A stretch of DNA of 64,000 nt, taken from the NCBI GenBank assembly GCA_002722885.1, contig PBNE01000013.1, positions 350,831 to 414,830 on the forward strand, given 5' to 3'. Source of the DNA: Rhodospirillaceae bacterium. GTDB taxonomy: Bacteria; Pseudomonadota; Alphaproteobacteria; SP197. Of the stretch, positions 44,690 through 54,337 are shown in pieces; position 1 is the stretch's first letter; the number at the start of each line of letters is the position of its first letter. A program made the position numbers and the translations under genes. The notes beneath the pieces were generated by a model. The model did not search any database, was not told where the DNA came from, and worked only from the letters and a program-made list of their open reading frames with translations.

Positions 44690-45802
44690 ATGTCCGCACC
44701 CATTCTTGCGGTTTCTCGCCGCACTCGGCGCACGCCGTTTTCACCTCGCGTCGAAGCCCACGGTGTAAAGGGCTACACGGTCTACAACCATATGCTGTTG
44801 CCGACGGCCTTTCAGACGGTCGAGGAGGACTATCACCATCTCAAGCGCCACGTTCAGGTCTGGGATGTTTCCTGTGAGCGTCAGGTCGAGATTGTCGGCC
44901 CCGACGCGGCGCGGCTGACGCAGCTCATGACACCGCGGGATATGGGGCGCATCGTGGCCGGGCAGTGCGCCTATGCGCCTCTGGTCGATGAAAACGGCCG
45001 CATGATCAACGATCCCGTAATTCTCAAGCTGGCCGAAGACCGTTTCTGGATTTCGGTCGCCGATTCCGATGTTGTCCTTTGGGCGAAGGGGATTGCCTAC
45101 GGTATGGGTCTTGATGTGAAGGTGTTTGAGCCCGAAGTCGGACCGCTGGGCATACAGGGACCGCAGGCCGACGAACTGGCCTTGCGGGTTTTGGGCGAAG
45201 GTGTGCGGGACATCCGCTTCTTCCGCTTCGCCTGGCTGCCGTTCGAGGGGCACGAGTTTCTCGTTGCGCGCTCCGGTTGGTCGAAGCAGGGCGGCTTTGA
45301 AGTCTATGTCGACGATGCCGAGAGGGGCCTGGCACTCCACGATGCGCTGTTCGCTGCGGGCGAGGACCTGCAGGTGCGGCCCGGTTGTCCGAATTTGATC
45401 GAGCGGATCGAGGGTGGGCTCTACTCCTATGGCAACGACATGACCATTGAGCACGACCCCTATGAAAGCGGGCTCGCCAAGTACTGCAACCTCGACTCCG
45501 GCCATGACTTCATGGCGCGGGCCGCCCTGGAAAACCTGGTGGCCAAGGGCGGTCCTTCACGCATGATCCGCGGCGTGGTGTTCGAAGGTGAGAGCTGCCC
45601 GGCCTGTGTTGAAGCCTGGCCGGCGCATCAGGATGGCGCGCCGGTGGGGCAGGTCACGTCTGCGGCGCACTCGCCTGATCTCGTTACCAACGTGGCCTTC
45701 GGCATGATCGATCGTGGTGCGTGGGATACCGACACCGCGATCATTGTCGAAACACCGGAAGGTCCCCGGAACGGCAAGGTGACGGACATTCCGTTCATGT
45801 GA
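44690..45802 (+). CDS. dmdA: Dimethylsulfoniopropionate demethylase DmdA
   Basis: A 370-residue GcvT-fold protein that fits the DmdA family in length and sequence: the diagnostic GVKGYTVYNHMLLP (residues 25-38), HVQVWDVSCERQVEI, LIERIEGGLYSYGNDMT and VARSGWSKQGGFEVYV match DmdA of Ruegeria and Pelagibacter as I remember them. DmdA passes a methyl group from DMSP to tetrahydrofolate, giving methylmercaptopropionate. The downstream dmdB/C/D genes are not adjacent; acyl-CoA genes at 36-41 kb could serve other acids. A non-DMSP subfamily cannot be fully excluded. The ribosome-binding site is weak (GGGA). Confidence 0.78.
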   Translation: MSAPILAVSRRTRRTPFSPRVEAHGVKGYTVYNHMLLPTAFQTVEEDYHHLKRHVQVWDVSCERQVEIVGPDAARLTQLMTPRDMGRIVAGQCAYAPLVDENGRMINDPVILKLAEDRFWISVADSDVVLWAKGIAYGMGLDVKVFEPEVGPLGIQGPQADELALRVLGEGVRDIRFFRFAWLPFEGHEFLVARSGWSKQGGFEVYVDDAERGLALHDALFAAGEDLQVRPGCPNLIERIEGGLYSYGNDMTIEHDPYESGLAKYCNLDSGHDFMARAALENLVAKGGPSRMIRGVVFEGESCPACVEAWPAHQDGAPVGQVTSAAHSPDLVTNVAFGMIDRGAWDTDTAIIVETPEGPRNGKVTDIPFM

Positions 45803-45803
45803 T

Positions 45804-47618
45804 CTAGCGGTAGAACGAAGCCTTCTTTTCGAACATGGAACGATAGAGACCATCTTCGTCCAGCAAGTCGTCGTGCGTGCCGTCCTGCACAATCCGACCC
45901 TTATCGAGCACAATGATTCGGTCGGCATGGCGCAGGTTTGAGAGCCGATGGCTGATCAAAATCGTGGTGTGACCGGGGTCTTCGAGCTCGCTGATCAACA
46001 AGGCTTCGGCCTCGGGGTCGAGCGCTGCGGTCGGCTCGTCGAGAATCAGGGTTTCCGCGCCGGTCCTGATCATGGCCCGCGACAGAGCCAGCCGCTGCCA
46101 CTGGCCACCGGAAAGCTCACGTCCATCGAGAAACTGGCGTGAGAGTTTTGTCTCCAACCCATCGGGAAGCTCCTGAACGAGCTCATCAGAGAAGCCGCGT
46201 TTGGCAGCGTCCATGACCTTGTCGGGATCATCGGTCCGGAAGCCGTCTCCAATGGCGATGTTGTCTGCCACGGTCATGTTGTAGCGCTGGAACGGCTGGA
46301 ACATGGCTGCCGTCCGGCTGTAGAGCGCCGCGGCGTCCCAATCTGCAAGATCAAGTCCGTCGAGTGTGATGCGCCCGCTGCTCGGCAGGTAAAGTCCTAT
46401 GAGCAGCTTCACGAGCGTCGTCTTGCCCGACCCGTTTGCACCGACGATGCCGAGCCGGATGCCGTGGGAAATGTGAAGCGTGACGTCCTGGAGTGCTGGG
46501 CGGCGCCCGTTGGGATAGCTGAACGAAACGTCTTCGAGGCGATAACCGTCGTCCGGTTTGGGTCCGGCCGTCGCGCTGCCACGTGGCCGGCCTTCCTCGA
46601 GGCCCAGGAGATCGAAGAGCTTGGCCATATAGAGCAGATCTTCGAAGCTGGTGTTCAGCGTCGTGAACAATCCTGTGACAGCGCTTTGCCCTTGCCTCAG
46701 CAGGGCCGCGAACATGGTCATCTGCCCCAGAGTGATCGCGCCCAGAAGGGCGGTCCATGCAACCCAGAGCTGGCCCGAGATGAACACCAGGGAGCTGGCA
46801 CCGATCAGCCCGAGCCCGATCATCGTGTGGCGGAAATGCATGGCCCGATCCTGGCCGAACAGCCAGACAAAGAGATGGGCGTAGCGGCCACGCAGGGCTT
46901 CACTCGACTGGCTGTGAATGCGTTCCATGGCCGGACCGTCGCTGACCATGAGGCTTTCGAGATTGTTGCGTTCGCGCATCTCGGGTGTACGGCCGGTGTA
47001 GAACCGGAACGAGCGGCTCGAGAACCAGAGTTCACCGATGAACAGAGGCAGCCCGGCCGCCACGACCAACGCCAGTATCCAGGGCGAAAAGGTCCAGAGC
47101 AGAGCAGAGAGGGCGCCGAGCGTGATGGTGTACTGGAAGGTGTCGAAGCTGCGGTTCACGACGCCGTAGGGCCGCGATGTTGCAAACTGACGTGCCTGAA
47201 CGATCTGTTGCTGCACATCTGACCTCTCCATTGTTTCGAGGTCCAGCGCGGTCGTCTTCTTGTGGATCAGTGTGCCGACCTTGAAGCCGATCTCGGCGTG
47301 CAGAAGTCGTTTGAGGAAGGCAAGAAGTCGACGGCTCGCAAACAGCAACGCCAGGGCGCCGGCCTCGGCTGCAACCCAGACCAAAACGAGCATCCGATCG
47401 TCGTCACTACCGCTCTCCAGGGCGGCGAGGACGCCGTCGATGACCAGTTTGCCGATGTAGGCCGCCAGAACAGGAGCTGTCGCCACAACCACCGTGACCG
47501 CAGCGATGCCGGCGAGCAGTCGGCTATTGGTCTTTCCGGCAATGAGCAGCGTTCGAACGGCATCAATGACGAACGTGCGAAGCCCCGTGGGTCGGCTCGA
47601 ATTTGCCGGTTCGGTCAT
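45804..47618 (-). CDS. ABC transporter, fused permease and ATPase
   Basis: A 604-residue half transporter with an N-terminal membrane domain of about six helices (residues 35-335) and a C-terminal ATPase: Walker A GANGSGKTT at about 393-401, signature LSGGQ at 502-506 and Walker B LILDEPTAALDP at about 524-535. Type I exporters of this form move lipids, peptides or drugs and work as dimers. It lies 30 bases behind a glycosyltransferase-sulfotransferase fusion, so export of a sulfated product is possible but unproved. Confidence 0.88.
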   Translation of the reverse strand: MTEPANSSRPTGLRTFVIDAVRTLLIAGKTNSRLLAGIAAVTVVVATAPVLAAYIGKLVIDGVLAALESGSDDDRMLVLVWVAAEAGALALLFASRRLLAFLKRLLHAEIGFKVGTLIHKKTTALDLETMERSDVQQQIVQARQFATSRPYGVVNRSFDTFQYTITLGALSALLWTFSPWILALVVAAGLPLFIGELWFSSRSFRFYTGRTPEMRERNNLESLMVSDGPAMERIHSQSSEALRGRYAHLFVWLFGQDRAMHFRHTMIGLGLIGASSLVFISGQLWVAWTALLGAITLGQMTMFAALLRQGQSAVTGLFTTLNTSFEDLLYMAKLFDLLGLEEGRPRGSATAGPKPDDGYRLEDVSFSYPNGRRPALQDVTLHISHGIRLGIVGANGSGKTTLVKLLIGLYLPSSGRITLDGLDLADWDAAALYSRTAAMFQPFQRYNMTVADNIAIGDGFRTDDPDKVMDAAKRGFSDELVQELPDGLETKLSRQFLDGRELSGGQWQRLALSRAMIRTGAETLILDEPTAALDPEAEALLISELEDPGHTTILISHRLSNLRHADRIIVLDKGRIVQDGTHDDLLDEDGLYRSMFEKKASFYR

Positions 47619-47648
47619 GACCGGTGAGAGGTCGCTGACGAGATGACG

Positions 47649-49076
47649 CTACTCCGCCGCCGTCGCGACCGCGGCTTCTTCGGCCATGCGCCGCGACAAC
47701 ACGCTCCCCTTGTGCGGGAAGGGTTCGCTGGGTAGAGGGTAACCGAGGAACGGTGCGAGCAGCTCAAAGCCGTCTCCGTCGGCGATGTTCATGACCAGCA
47801 GATCGCGCGGCCGATCCTTGAAGTAGTTCATGACTTCGTCGACATGGCGATCGTAGACCCAGGTAAACCGCTCTGGCACGAAGTTGTAACAGCCGAAGAT
47901 CGCCGCGCGCAGAAGCTGCCGCATCAGCAGATATGTCTCCTCGTCGGGGTCTTCGACCCGCTTGAACGCCGGCCGGTTGAACCAGTGGTTCGCGCAGGAC
48001 TTCAGCCAGCCCTCCTTGTCGCGGACCGTCAGGATGAACTTGCTGCCGGGATAGATCTTGTCGAGTTGCTGGTAGTAGGGGACCGTGGTGATGTCGGTCA
48101 GCCCGTCATAGTCGCGCAGTACACTCAGTTCGCACTGGCCGTAGGCAAGTTCCGCATAGGTGTCTTCATCCGCTGGATAGTGGATCGTGTCGAAACCCAG
48201 GATCTGGAGTGCTTTGGTCAGGGAACGGGTCCCCGTACGTGACAAACCAATGCCAAAAACTTTGGGTTTTTCGGATTGCACGCCATAGGTCCGGCGCTCG
48301 CTATTCTGTTCGAGCCAGAGATCAAGCTCCTCGCGGGTGAAGTCCAGTTTCTCTTCGACACCAAGACGTTCGAGCTCAAGGCTTGCGTGTTCCGGTAAGG
48401 CTTTGATGAAGGCGTGAATGAACGCCGGCCCTGCTGAGGCGGGAACCTTGTCGCGGGCATAGCCGATGGCAAGCCGCGCCACGTCGAAATCCGTGACGAC
48501 ACCATCTCCGTCGGGCCAGCGATCCATCGCCAGTGTCAGGCGCTGATGCTGGATCTTCGTGCGGCTGCGTAACTCGCGCAGTGCGTACTTGGTGAAGATG
48601 CTGCGAAAGGACTGGAAGTGGTCATGCAGGATGTCGAAGTTACGGAACTGTTTGCTCATCCGCAGCGACTTCATGGCCAGGTTACGCAGCCGTGATTCGG
48701 GTCGCAGGATGTATTTCATGTCGTCGACTGGGGGTTCGGTCGCAGCCATCTGCCGAACGACATCGATGCGCGTGATGTGCGCGCCGCAGTGAATCCGGCC
48801 GCGAAACCGGTCGGATACATAACTGTCGATGTAGGGAACATCGCAGCCTTCGATATAGCCGCGCATGTCCTCGAGGATCAGGCAGTCGGCGTCGAGATAA
48901 ACGACATAGTCGCAGTCGTGGTCGATCTGCAGGAACGCATTGACACCTTCGGTGAAGGGTCTGACATCGTCGATGACATGGACGTTGTCAGGCCTGATGT
49001 GCTCCATGGCGAGATCCAGAGCCACGTGGCGCGTCCGCTCATCCACCTGCCGAAAGACGAGGTCGACCTTCTTCAT
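47649..49076 (-). CDS. Glycosyltransferase-like/sulfotransferase fusion protein
   Basis: A 475-residue two-domain protein. Residues 1-260 resemble a glycosyltransferase: YVVYLDADCLI contains D62-A-D64, a D-x-D for a nucleotide sugar, and FDILHDHFQSF follows. Residues 270-475 resemble a sulfotransferase: the PAPS-binding loop FGIGLSRTGTRSLTKAL (about 274-290), then DTIHYPADEDTY and FILTVRDKEGWLKS for the 3'-phosphate. It may build a sulfated glycan or lipid. It lies four bases after the second sulfotransferase gene, and an ABC exporter follows. Confidence 0.7.
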   Translation of the reverse strand: MKKVDLVFRQVDERTRHVALDLAMEHIRPDNVHVIDDVRPFTEGVNAFLQIDHDCDYVVYLDADCLILEDMRGYIEGCDVPYIDSYVSDRFRGRIHCGAHITRIDVVRQMAATEPPVDDMKYILRPESRLRNLAMKSLRMSKQFRNFDILHDHFQSFRSIFTKYALRELRSRTKIQHQRLTLAMDRWPDGDGVVTDFDVARLAIGYARDKVPASAGPAFIHAFIKALPEHASLELERLGVEEKLDFTREELDLWLEQNSERRTYGVQSEKPKVFGIGLSRTGTRSLTKALQILGFDTIHYPADEDTYAELAYGQCELSVLRDYDGLTDITTVPYYQQLDKIYPGSKFILTVRDKEGWLKSCANHWFNRPAFKRVEDPDEETYLLMRQLLRAAIFGCYNFVPERFTWVYDRHVDEVMNYFKDRPRDLLVMNIADGDGFELLAPFLGYPLPSEPFPHKGSVLSRRMAEEAAVATAAE

Positions 49077-49080
49077 CGCC

Positions 49081-49938
49081 TTAGTCCCCCCACCGCATAG
49101 GCTCATTGAACGAGCCCGCCATGCGGTCGAAAAGCATGGCGTGTTCCTCGGTCATCTCGTCCTTCCACCGATCGTCGAGTGCAATGGCAGGTGGGCGTGA
49201 ATCGTAGAATGCTTTTCTGCTGGGGCCGACGGTCGCAAAGATGGCATCGGGATTCCTAAATCGATGTCTGGCTGCGGCATACTGCGTGCCGTTGTTGCCA
49301 CCGAGCGGATGATGATCGCGTTCGTGGTAATCGAGCAAATCGTCGTTGAAGGGTTGCCCTAGGAACGCGCAGATGTTTCGAATCTCGGTATCCGGCTCTG
49401 TCGCCAGGGACTCGTATCGGACACGAAGCTTGGGGCCGTCAAAACTCTCGAAGAAGACCATGCTCTTTGAGACCTGAGTCATCCAATGCTGGATTTCCGC
49501 TTCAGGGTCACGATCGGGATACTTGCGCAGGCGAGAATTCACCACCGCACGACCATCGCGCAGGAGCTGGATCAGGTGAGATTGTCCGCCTGCCTGGAAA
49601 AGCTCTCCGGTTCGCTCGGCGATCCAATCCGTGCTCTTAGTCGAATCGATAACCAGCCGCGCGCCCGTATGTGCGGCGATCTGGGAATAGAGCGGACGGC
49701 TGCGGTCCCAGGAGAAGACAGACCAGATCGGGCAGTCTTCGCCGCAGATCTTGCAGACCCGCTTGCGCATCGGATAGCGATCATTGTTGAGGTAGCGGAC
49801 CTTGCCGCCTTCGCCCATGTAGAACGCCTCGGGCAGTCCGCTCAGCACCATGCCCAGCAGGGTCGACCCCGAATGGCCGGTTCCGCACATAGACACGCCG
49901 TCAAGGCGTTGTGTGTCAGTCAAAGAAACCGTCCCCAT
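49081..49938 (-). CDS. Sulfotransferase-family protein
   Basis: A 285-residue PAPS-dependent sulfotransferase-like protein: CGTGHSGSTLLGMVLSG is the 5'-phosphosulfate loop, QLLRDGRAVVNSRL the 3'-phosphate region. Four Cys lie in RVCKICGEDCPIW and may hold a structural metal. The acceptor is unknown. It leads an operon with the glycosyltransferase-sulfotransferase fusion and an ABC exporter. The ATG at 49938 is used; M17 (CGTGHSG) is an alternative. Confidence 0.75.
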   Translation of the reverse strand: MGTVSLTDTQRLDGVSMCGTGHSGSTLLGMVLSGLPEAFYMGEGGKVRYLNNDRYPMRKRVCKICGEDCPIWSVFSWDRSRPLYSQIAAHTGARLVIDSTKSTDWIAERTGELFQAGGQSHLIQLLRDGRAVVNSRLRKYPDRDPEAEIQHWMTQVSKSMVFFESFDGPKLRVRYESLATEPDTEIRNICAFLGQPFNDDLLDYHERDHHPLGGNNGTQYAAARHRFRNPDAIFATVGPSRKAFYDSRPPAIALDDRWKDEMTEEHAMLFDRMAGSFNEPMRWGD

Positions 49939-50124
49939 TCCGCATCATACCATCGTGTGGGACTCCGCAGAAAGCCATGGTTCGTACACCCTTCCGCAGA
50001 CAAGGCCCCCGCTCCGGCGGTCAAGGCCTGCTCCGCTGAAGGGCTACACGCTCCAAGACAAGCAAATTTTATGCGAGCGGTTGGCCTAGCCTCAAGGGTA
50101 GGGCCGAAAGAGCCGAAATCGGAG

Positions 50125-50580
50125 CTAAAGCAGCAGAGAATATGCGTTCTCGAACTTCAGCAGTGTAATTTTGGTCTCAACGCCACCTGCGGCAGAATAG
50201 CCGCCCAGTCCTTCAGCCCCAACCACACGGTGGCAGGGAATGATGACCGGGATCGGGTTTGATCCGCAGGCCTGCCCCACAGGCTGGGCCGGAACGCCGA
50301 GCTCGTTCGCGATGTCGCCGTAGGTTCTTGTGGCGCCCTTCGGAATGGCGAGCATGGCCTTGTAAACATCCTGTTGGAACGGAGACCCGGCAGGCGCCAG
50401 AGGAAGGTCAAAGTCGTCTCGCTCTCCCGCGAAGAAGGCTTCGAGTTGCTTCAGTCCTTCCTGAAGAGCCGGTGTCGTCTCACCCTGGTCGGTGTCGCCC
50501 CAGAGCAGCTTCACAATGGCGCCGTTCTCTTCTGCCAGACTCAATCGCCCGACGGGGGTGTAAAGGCCGGCGATGTTCAA
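50125..50580 (-). CDS. ogt: Methylated-DNA-[protein]-cysteine S-methyltransferase
   Basis: A 151-residue alkyltransferase that repairs O6-methylguanine by moving the methyl group to its own Cys in the IIPCHRVVG motif (about residue 115). The wing YGDIANELGVPAQPVGQACGSNP is typical. The full family length is present. It overlaps the SDR gene upstream by four bases. DNA repair beside methyl-donor metabolism is probably coincidence. Confidence 0.93.
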   Translation of the reverse strand: MNIAGLYTPVGRLSLAEENGAIVKLLWGDTDQGETTPALQEGLKQLEAFFAGERDDFDLPLAPAGSPFQQDVYKAMLAIPKGATRTYGDIANELGVPAQPVGQACGSNPIPVIIPCHRVVGAEGLGGYSAAGGVETKITLLKFENAYSLLL

Positions 50581-51371
50581 AGCTCCGGCAGCTCCTCGGG
50601 AACCGGCATCACGTAGTTTACGGGCTGGCGACCACCGTCGGGGTAGATGACCTGGCCGGTGACATAGGAGGCCTCGTCGCTGGCGAGGAAGGACACCACA
50701 CTCGCCACCTCGCTGGCTTCACCCAGACGCCCCAGCGGCGTGCGTGAGAGGATCATGCGATAGGCCGCGTCGCTCGAGAGCACGGCGTTGCGCGCCATGT
50801 CGGTGTTGATCGTGCCGGGGCCGACCGCGTTGCAGCGAACATTCTTGTCGGCCAACGAGACCGCAAAGATGCGGGTCAACTGGTTGATGCCGGCCTTGGA
50901 AATGCCATAGGGCACACTGTTGGGAATCGCGAGCAGGGCCTGGGCCGAGGACATGTTGACGATCGCGCCGCCATTTTCCTGTTCGACCATCACGCGCGCG
51001 GCCGCCTGGGAACCGAACAAGGTGCCCTTGAGATTGATCCCGATGATGCGGTCGAAATCCTCTTCGGTGATCTCCAGAACCGTTGCGGCGACGCCGAGGC
51101 CCGCGTTATTCACCATGATGTCCAGGCGCCCGAATGTGTCGGTGGCCTTTGCGGCCAGCGCGTTGATCTCGGCTTGGCTGGACACGTCGCATGCCATACC
51201 AATTGCTGTGGCGCCGCTGGCATCCAGCGCGGCGGCGGCCTCGGCGACCTTGTCGCCCTGAACATCTCCCATCACGACCTTCGCACCTTCGGCATGAAGC
51301 TTCTCGGCACAGGCCAGTCCGATGCCTTGTGCCGCCCCGGTCACCACTGCGATCTTGCCGTCGTGTTGCAT
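50577..51371 (-). CDS. SDR-family oxidoreductase
   Basis: A 264-residue SDR: KIAVVTGAAQGIGLACAEKL, NNAGLG, the catalytic Ser in NMSSAQ and YGISK, PLGRLGEASEVASVVSFLASDEASYVTGQ near the end. It resembles glucose dehydrogenase or 3-hydroxy-acid dehydrogenase types. AGGAG nine bases before the ATG at 51371 supports the start; a start at 51446 lies in non-coding-like sequence. Its coupling to ogt may just be local packing. Confidence 0.83.
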   Translation of the reverse strand: MQHDGKIAVVTGAAQGIGLACAEKLHAEGAKVVMGDVQGDKVAEAAAALDASGATAIGMACDVSSQAEINALAAKATDTFGRLDIMVNNAGLGVAATVLEITEEDFDRIIGINLKGTLFGSQAAARVMVEQENGGAIVNMSSAQALLAIPNSVPYGISKAGINQLTRIFAVSLADKNVRCNAVGPGTINTDMARNAVLSSDAAYRMILSRTPLGRLGEASEVASVVSFLASDEASYVTGQVIYPDGGRQPVNYVMPVPEELPEL

Positions 51372-51546
51372 GATCTGTTGCTCCTGAGAGATATCATCTG
51401 TGGGCAGCGTTATACGCGGATCGCAACGTTTCGCCACCACCAGCAAAGATGTGTGTCATCTTGTACATTGAGTTGGCACGTTATGATGTTCTGGGCTTCG
51501 GTTCCGGTTCGGTGTTGCGGCCATTTCTGAGCCGTTCACACGTACC

Positions 51547-52745
51547 CTACTTCTGCCGCTCGTATTCCTCCGGGGAGAGGTCTGCGGCGAAAGTGTCGAG
51601 CCGAAGGCCAAACGTTCGGGGGCTCAACCTGCCTTCGTCCAGCATGCCGTTGTAGCGGGTGCGCATGACCTCCTTCTTTGTCTTGTGGTGCTCCTGCGCG
51701 GATCGACCCCCCGGGTGATCGTGAGATATCCCACCTCTTCAGCCGCATCGATCAGGTTCATACCAGCCTTCGTGCGAACAATGCAGTGTTCGTGCCCTTG
51801 GCCGTCTTCGGCTGATCATAATATGGGATGCCGTCGACTGTTTCGTCGCATGCGGCGATATCGGCGTCGTCGCCGGGTCCGTTCGGGCAGACCTTGCAAC
51901 GGAATGGCAGTTGCCAGTCGGCTTCGTCGAGGCCGCCATAGGATTCGTACATGTTGGTGGTGAAGAATGCGCCGTCCGTGGTCTCGAACTCGACCTCATC
52001 GGGGATGCCGTCACCGCGGCACTTGAACCAGGCGAGGTCGTGACGGGTGTACGAGCGGCGGGCCAGGAACTTGTCCATTTCGGGCGGTTTCACCATGCCG
52101 CCGCACACTGGCGTGAGCCAATAGCGCAGCAGGGCATCGACCCGGTCGTCGAAGCGGGCTTAGGCGCGCAGAGCCGAGATGTCGCAGGGTTTGCCGATAA
52201 AGGCGAAGGGCTCGCCAAGTTCAAGCACGGTTCGGATGTCAGTCAGCACCGGCGATGGTCCGTAGATCGAACCCATGCCGTTCGCCACCTTATCGGGGTC
52301 GTCGGCCACATTGGCGACGCCGAAGGTCTTGTCATCGTCTGAGAAACGCGCGTTGTGCACGAAGGCCACGCGTCTGCTTTCGACGAGATAGCGGCCCAGC
52401 GCGGTCAGCACCCCGCCGGAGGCGGCGGGCACTCGGATCGCACCGTCGGGTGGCGAAGCCGCTGAACATACGCCGGTAGGGGTCGATTGCGGTGCCGTCA
52501 TCGATCAGGTGCTCCGGCAGACTCTCAAGCCGCAGGCCAGGACAGGTGTCGTAGATCAGATCGACTGTCTCCTGATCGAGGGCTCCCGTGACCACCGGCC
52601 GCTGGTAGCCGTTTTCGACTGTCACGACTTCAACGCTGTCCCGGCCGGCGATGCTCTCGCACAAACCGCAGCCGATGCAGAGACCGTCTTCGACGATCCG
52701 CTAGAGACGTTCCTCCGGTGTGACGGCCTGTGTCATCTGCCTCAT
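51547..52745 (-). pseudogene. Decayed FrhB-type Fe-S oxidoreductase
   Basis: The pieces read as one coenzyme F420 hydrogenase/dehydrogenase beta-subunit-like protein of about 390 residues. The start MRQMTQAVTPEERL hits a TAG, then RIVEDGLCIGCGLCESIAG continues with a [4Fe-4S] motif. A frameshift near 52450, a TAA at 52160-52162 after SALRA, another shift near 51780 and one near 51715 follow; the last part ends SPEEYERQK at 51547. Between breaks the protein is well kept, so the decay is recent. It lies directly downstream of a tautomerase gene. Confidence 0.85.
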
Positions 52746-52748
52746 GGT

Positions 52749-52958
52749 TCAGCCGCCGGCTTCGCGTTCCCGCTTGATCTGCGCCAAGCTCTTGTCAGCC
52801 ATGAACCAGTCACCGGCGTCGGTATCGCGATAGATGATCCAGGTGGCCTGCGGCGGCACATCCATTTCCTCACCCATGGCTTCGACGATGCGTTTGGAGA
52901 GCGCATCTTTTTGCTCCTGGGTGCGTCCAGGGAGCATATCGACAGTAACGAGTGGCAT
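52749..52958 (-). CDS. 4-oxalocrotonate tautomerase-family protein
   Basis: A 69-residue tautomerase-fold protein. After start Met removal, Pro1 (MPLVTVDML) is the general base. PGRTQEQKDALSKRIVEAM and WIIYRD fit the family. It is a small cytosolic enzyme that isomerises or dehalogenates enol acids. It lies three bases before the start of the FrhB-type pseudogene. It looks intact. Confidence 0.83.
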   Translation of the reverse strand: MPLVTVDMLPGRTQEQKDALSKRIVEAMGEEMDVPPQATWIIYRDTDAGDWFMADKSLAQIKREREAGG

Positions 52959-53125
52959 GCGTTGTCCTTTCAGTGGAGGCGATGATCGGGTTCCAACGAT
53001 AGGCTGAGCAACATGGACTGCAATGCAATTTCCTATTGTTCAAGGCTCTCCCGCACTTGACGGTCGGCTTTGCGTGGGCGAGGTGCTGTCCACCACCTCG
53101 TATGGTCACAACAGGGAACCCCGCC

Positions 53126-54337
53126 ATGACTGGAGCACTCTCCGGCGTCACCGTGCTGGACCTGACACAAATGATGTCGGGGCCGTTCTGCACTATGATG
53201 CTTGCCGACCAGGGAGCTGACGTCATCAAGATCGAGCCACCGACGGGTGAGGTCGCCCGAGGCTATGGTCCTTTTCTGGATGATGATGAGGACCGGCACT
53301 ACGGCGGTTACTTTCAGAGCATCAACCGCAACAAACGTTCGATCTCGATTGACCTGAAAACCGAAGCGGGCTGCGCGGTGTTTCGGCGGCTGGTGGCCGA
53401 TGCCGATGTCGTGATCGAGAACTTTCGCGCCGGCGTCATGGAAAGGCTTGGTCTGCCCTATGAAGACCTTGCAGCGATCAACCCACGCCTTGTTTATGCG
53501 ACGATCCGCGGCTTCGGAGATTCACGGGCCGGGATCAGTCCCTATCAGGACTGGCCGGCCTACGACATCGTGGCCCAGGCCATGGGCGGCCTCATGCACA
53601 TGACGGGCCCCGAAGAGGGACCGCCCACCAAGGTGGGGCCTGGTGTCGGCGACACCGTCACCGCGATGTTCACGGCCTTCGGTGTTCTTGCTGCTGTGAT
53701 CCAGGCGCGCGAATCCGGCAAGGGCCAATTTGTCGACGTTGCTATGCTGGATTCGATCTTCGCGCTGTGCGAACGCGCGGCGACCTTTCATGGCTACGAC
53801 GGTTCCATCGCCGGAGCCGTGGGCAACCATCACCCCTTTTTCACCCCGTTCGGCACCTATCCCTGCCGGGATGGCTGGGTTGCGATCGGCTGCCCCGTCG
53901 ACCGGTTCTGGACCGAGCTGGCGCGCCTGATGGGTGATCCGGAAATCGGCAGCGACCCACGTTACGCCGCCAACGACGAACGGGTCGCCCGACGCCAGGA
54001 GGTTGATGCCATCGTCACGAATTGGACCCGTGATCGTACCAAGGCCGAGCTGGCCGACCTGATTGGCGGCAAAGTTCCGTTTGGCCCCGTCAACAACATC
54101 GGTGACCTGGCCGATGATCCGCACCTTGCGGCCCGCTCCATGCTGGCGGAGTTGCCGCATCCGGGCTCCGAGCGCACCGTCACCGTCGCAAACACGCCGA
54201 TCAAGCTGACCGGGACGCCAGGCGGTGCAAGACGACAGGCGCCAACACTGGGTGAAGATACCGATATCGTGCTCAGGAACGCGGGCTATGCCGATGACGA
54301 GATCGCCGCGATGCGGGAGGCAGGAACCGTCAGGTAG
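53126..54337 (+). CDS. CaiB/BaiF-type CoA transferase
   Basis: A 403-residue Family III CoA transferase: VTVLDLTQMMSGPFCTMMLADQGADVIKIE at the start, NRNKRSISIDLK, VVIENFRAGVMERLG and the catalytic Asp D176 in GPGVGDTVTAMF. Such enzymes move CoA between small acids; CaiB acts on carnitine and crotonobetaine. With CaiD in the window, a carnitine role is possible, but formyl-, succinyl- and other acceptors cannot be ruled out. It starts at ATG 53126 after AGGGA. Its last bases overlap a decayed minus-strand frame. Confidence 0.86.
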   Translation: MTGALSGVTVLDLTQMMSGPFCTMMLADQGADVIKIEPPTGEVARGYGPFLDDDEDRHYGGYFQSINRNKRSISIDLKTEAGCAVFRRLVADADVVIENFRAGVMERLGLPYEDLAAINPRLVYATIRGFGDSRAGISPYQDWPAYDIVAQAMGGLMHMTGPEEGPPTKVGPGVGDTVTAMFTAFGVLAAVIQARESGKGQFVDVAMLDSIFALCERAATFHGYDGSIAGAVGNHHPFFTPFGTYPCRDGWVAIGCPVDRFWTELARLMGDPEIGSDPRYAANDERVARRQEVDAIVTNWTRDRTKAELADLIGGKVPFGPVNNIGDLADDPHLAARSMLAELPHPGSERTVTVANTPIKLTGTPGGARRQAPTLGEDTDIVLRNAGYADDEIAAMREAGTVR

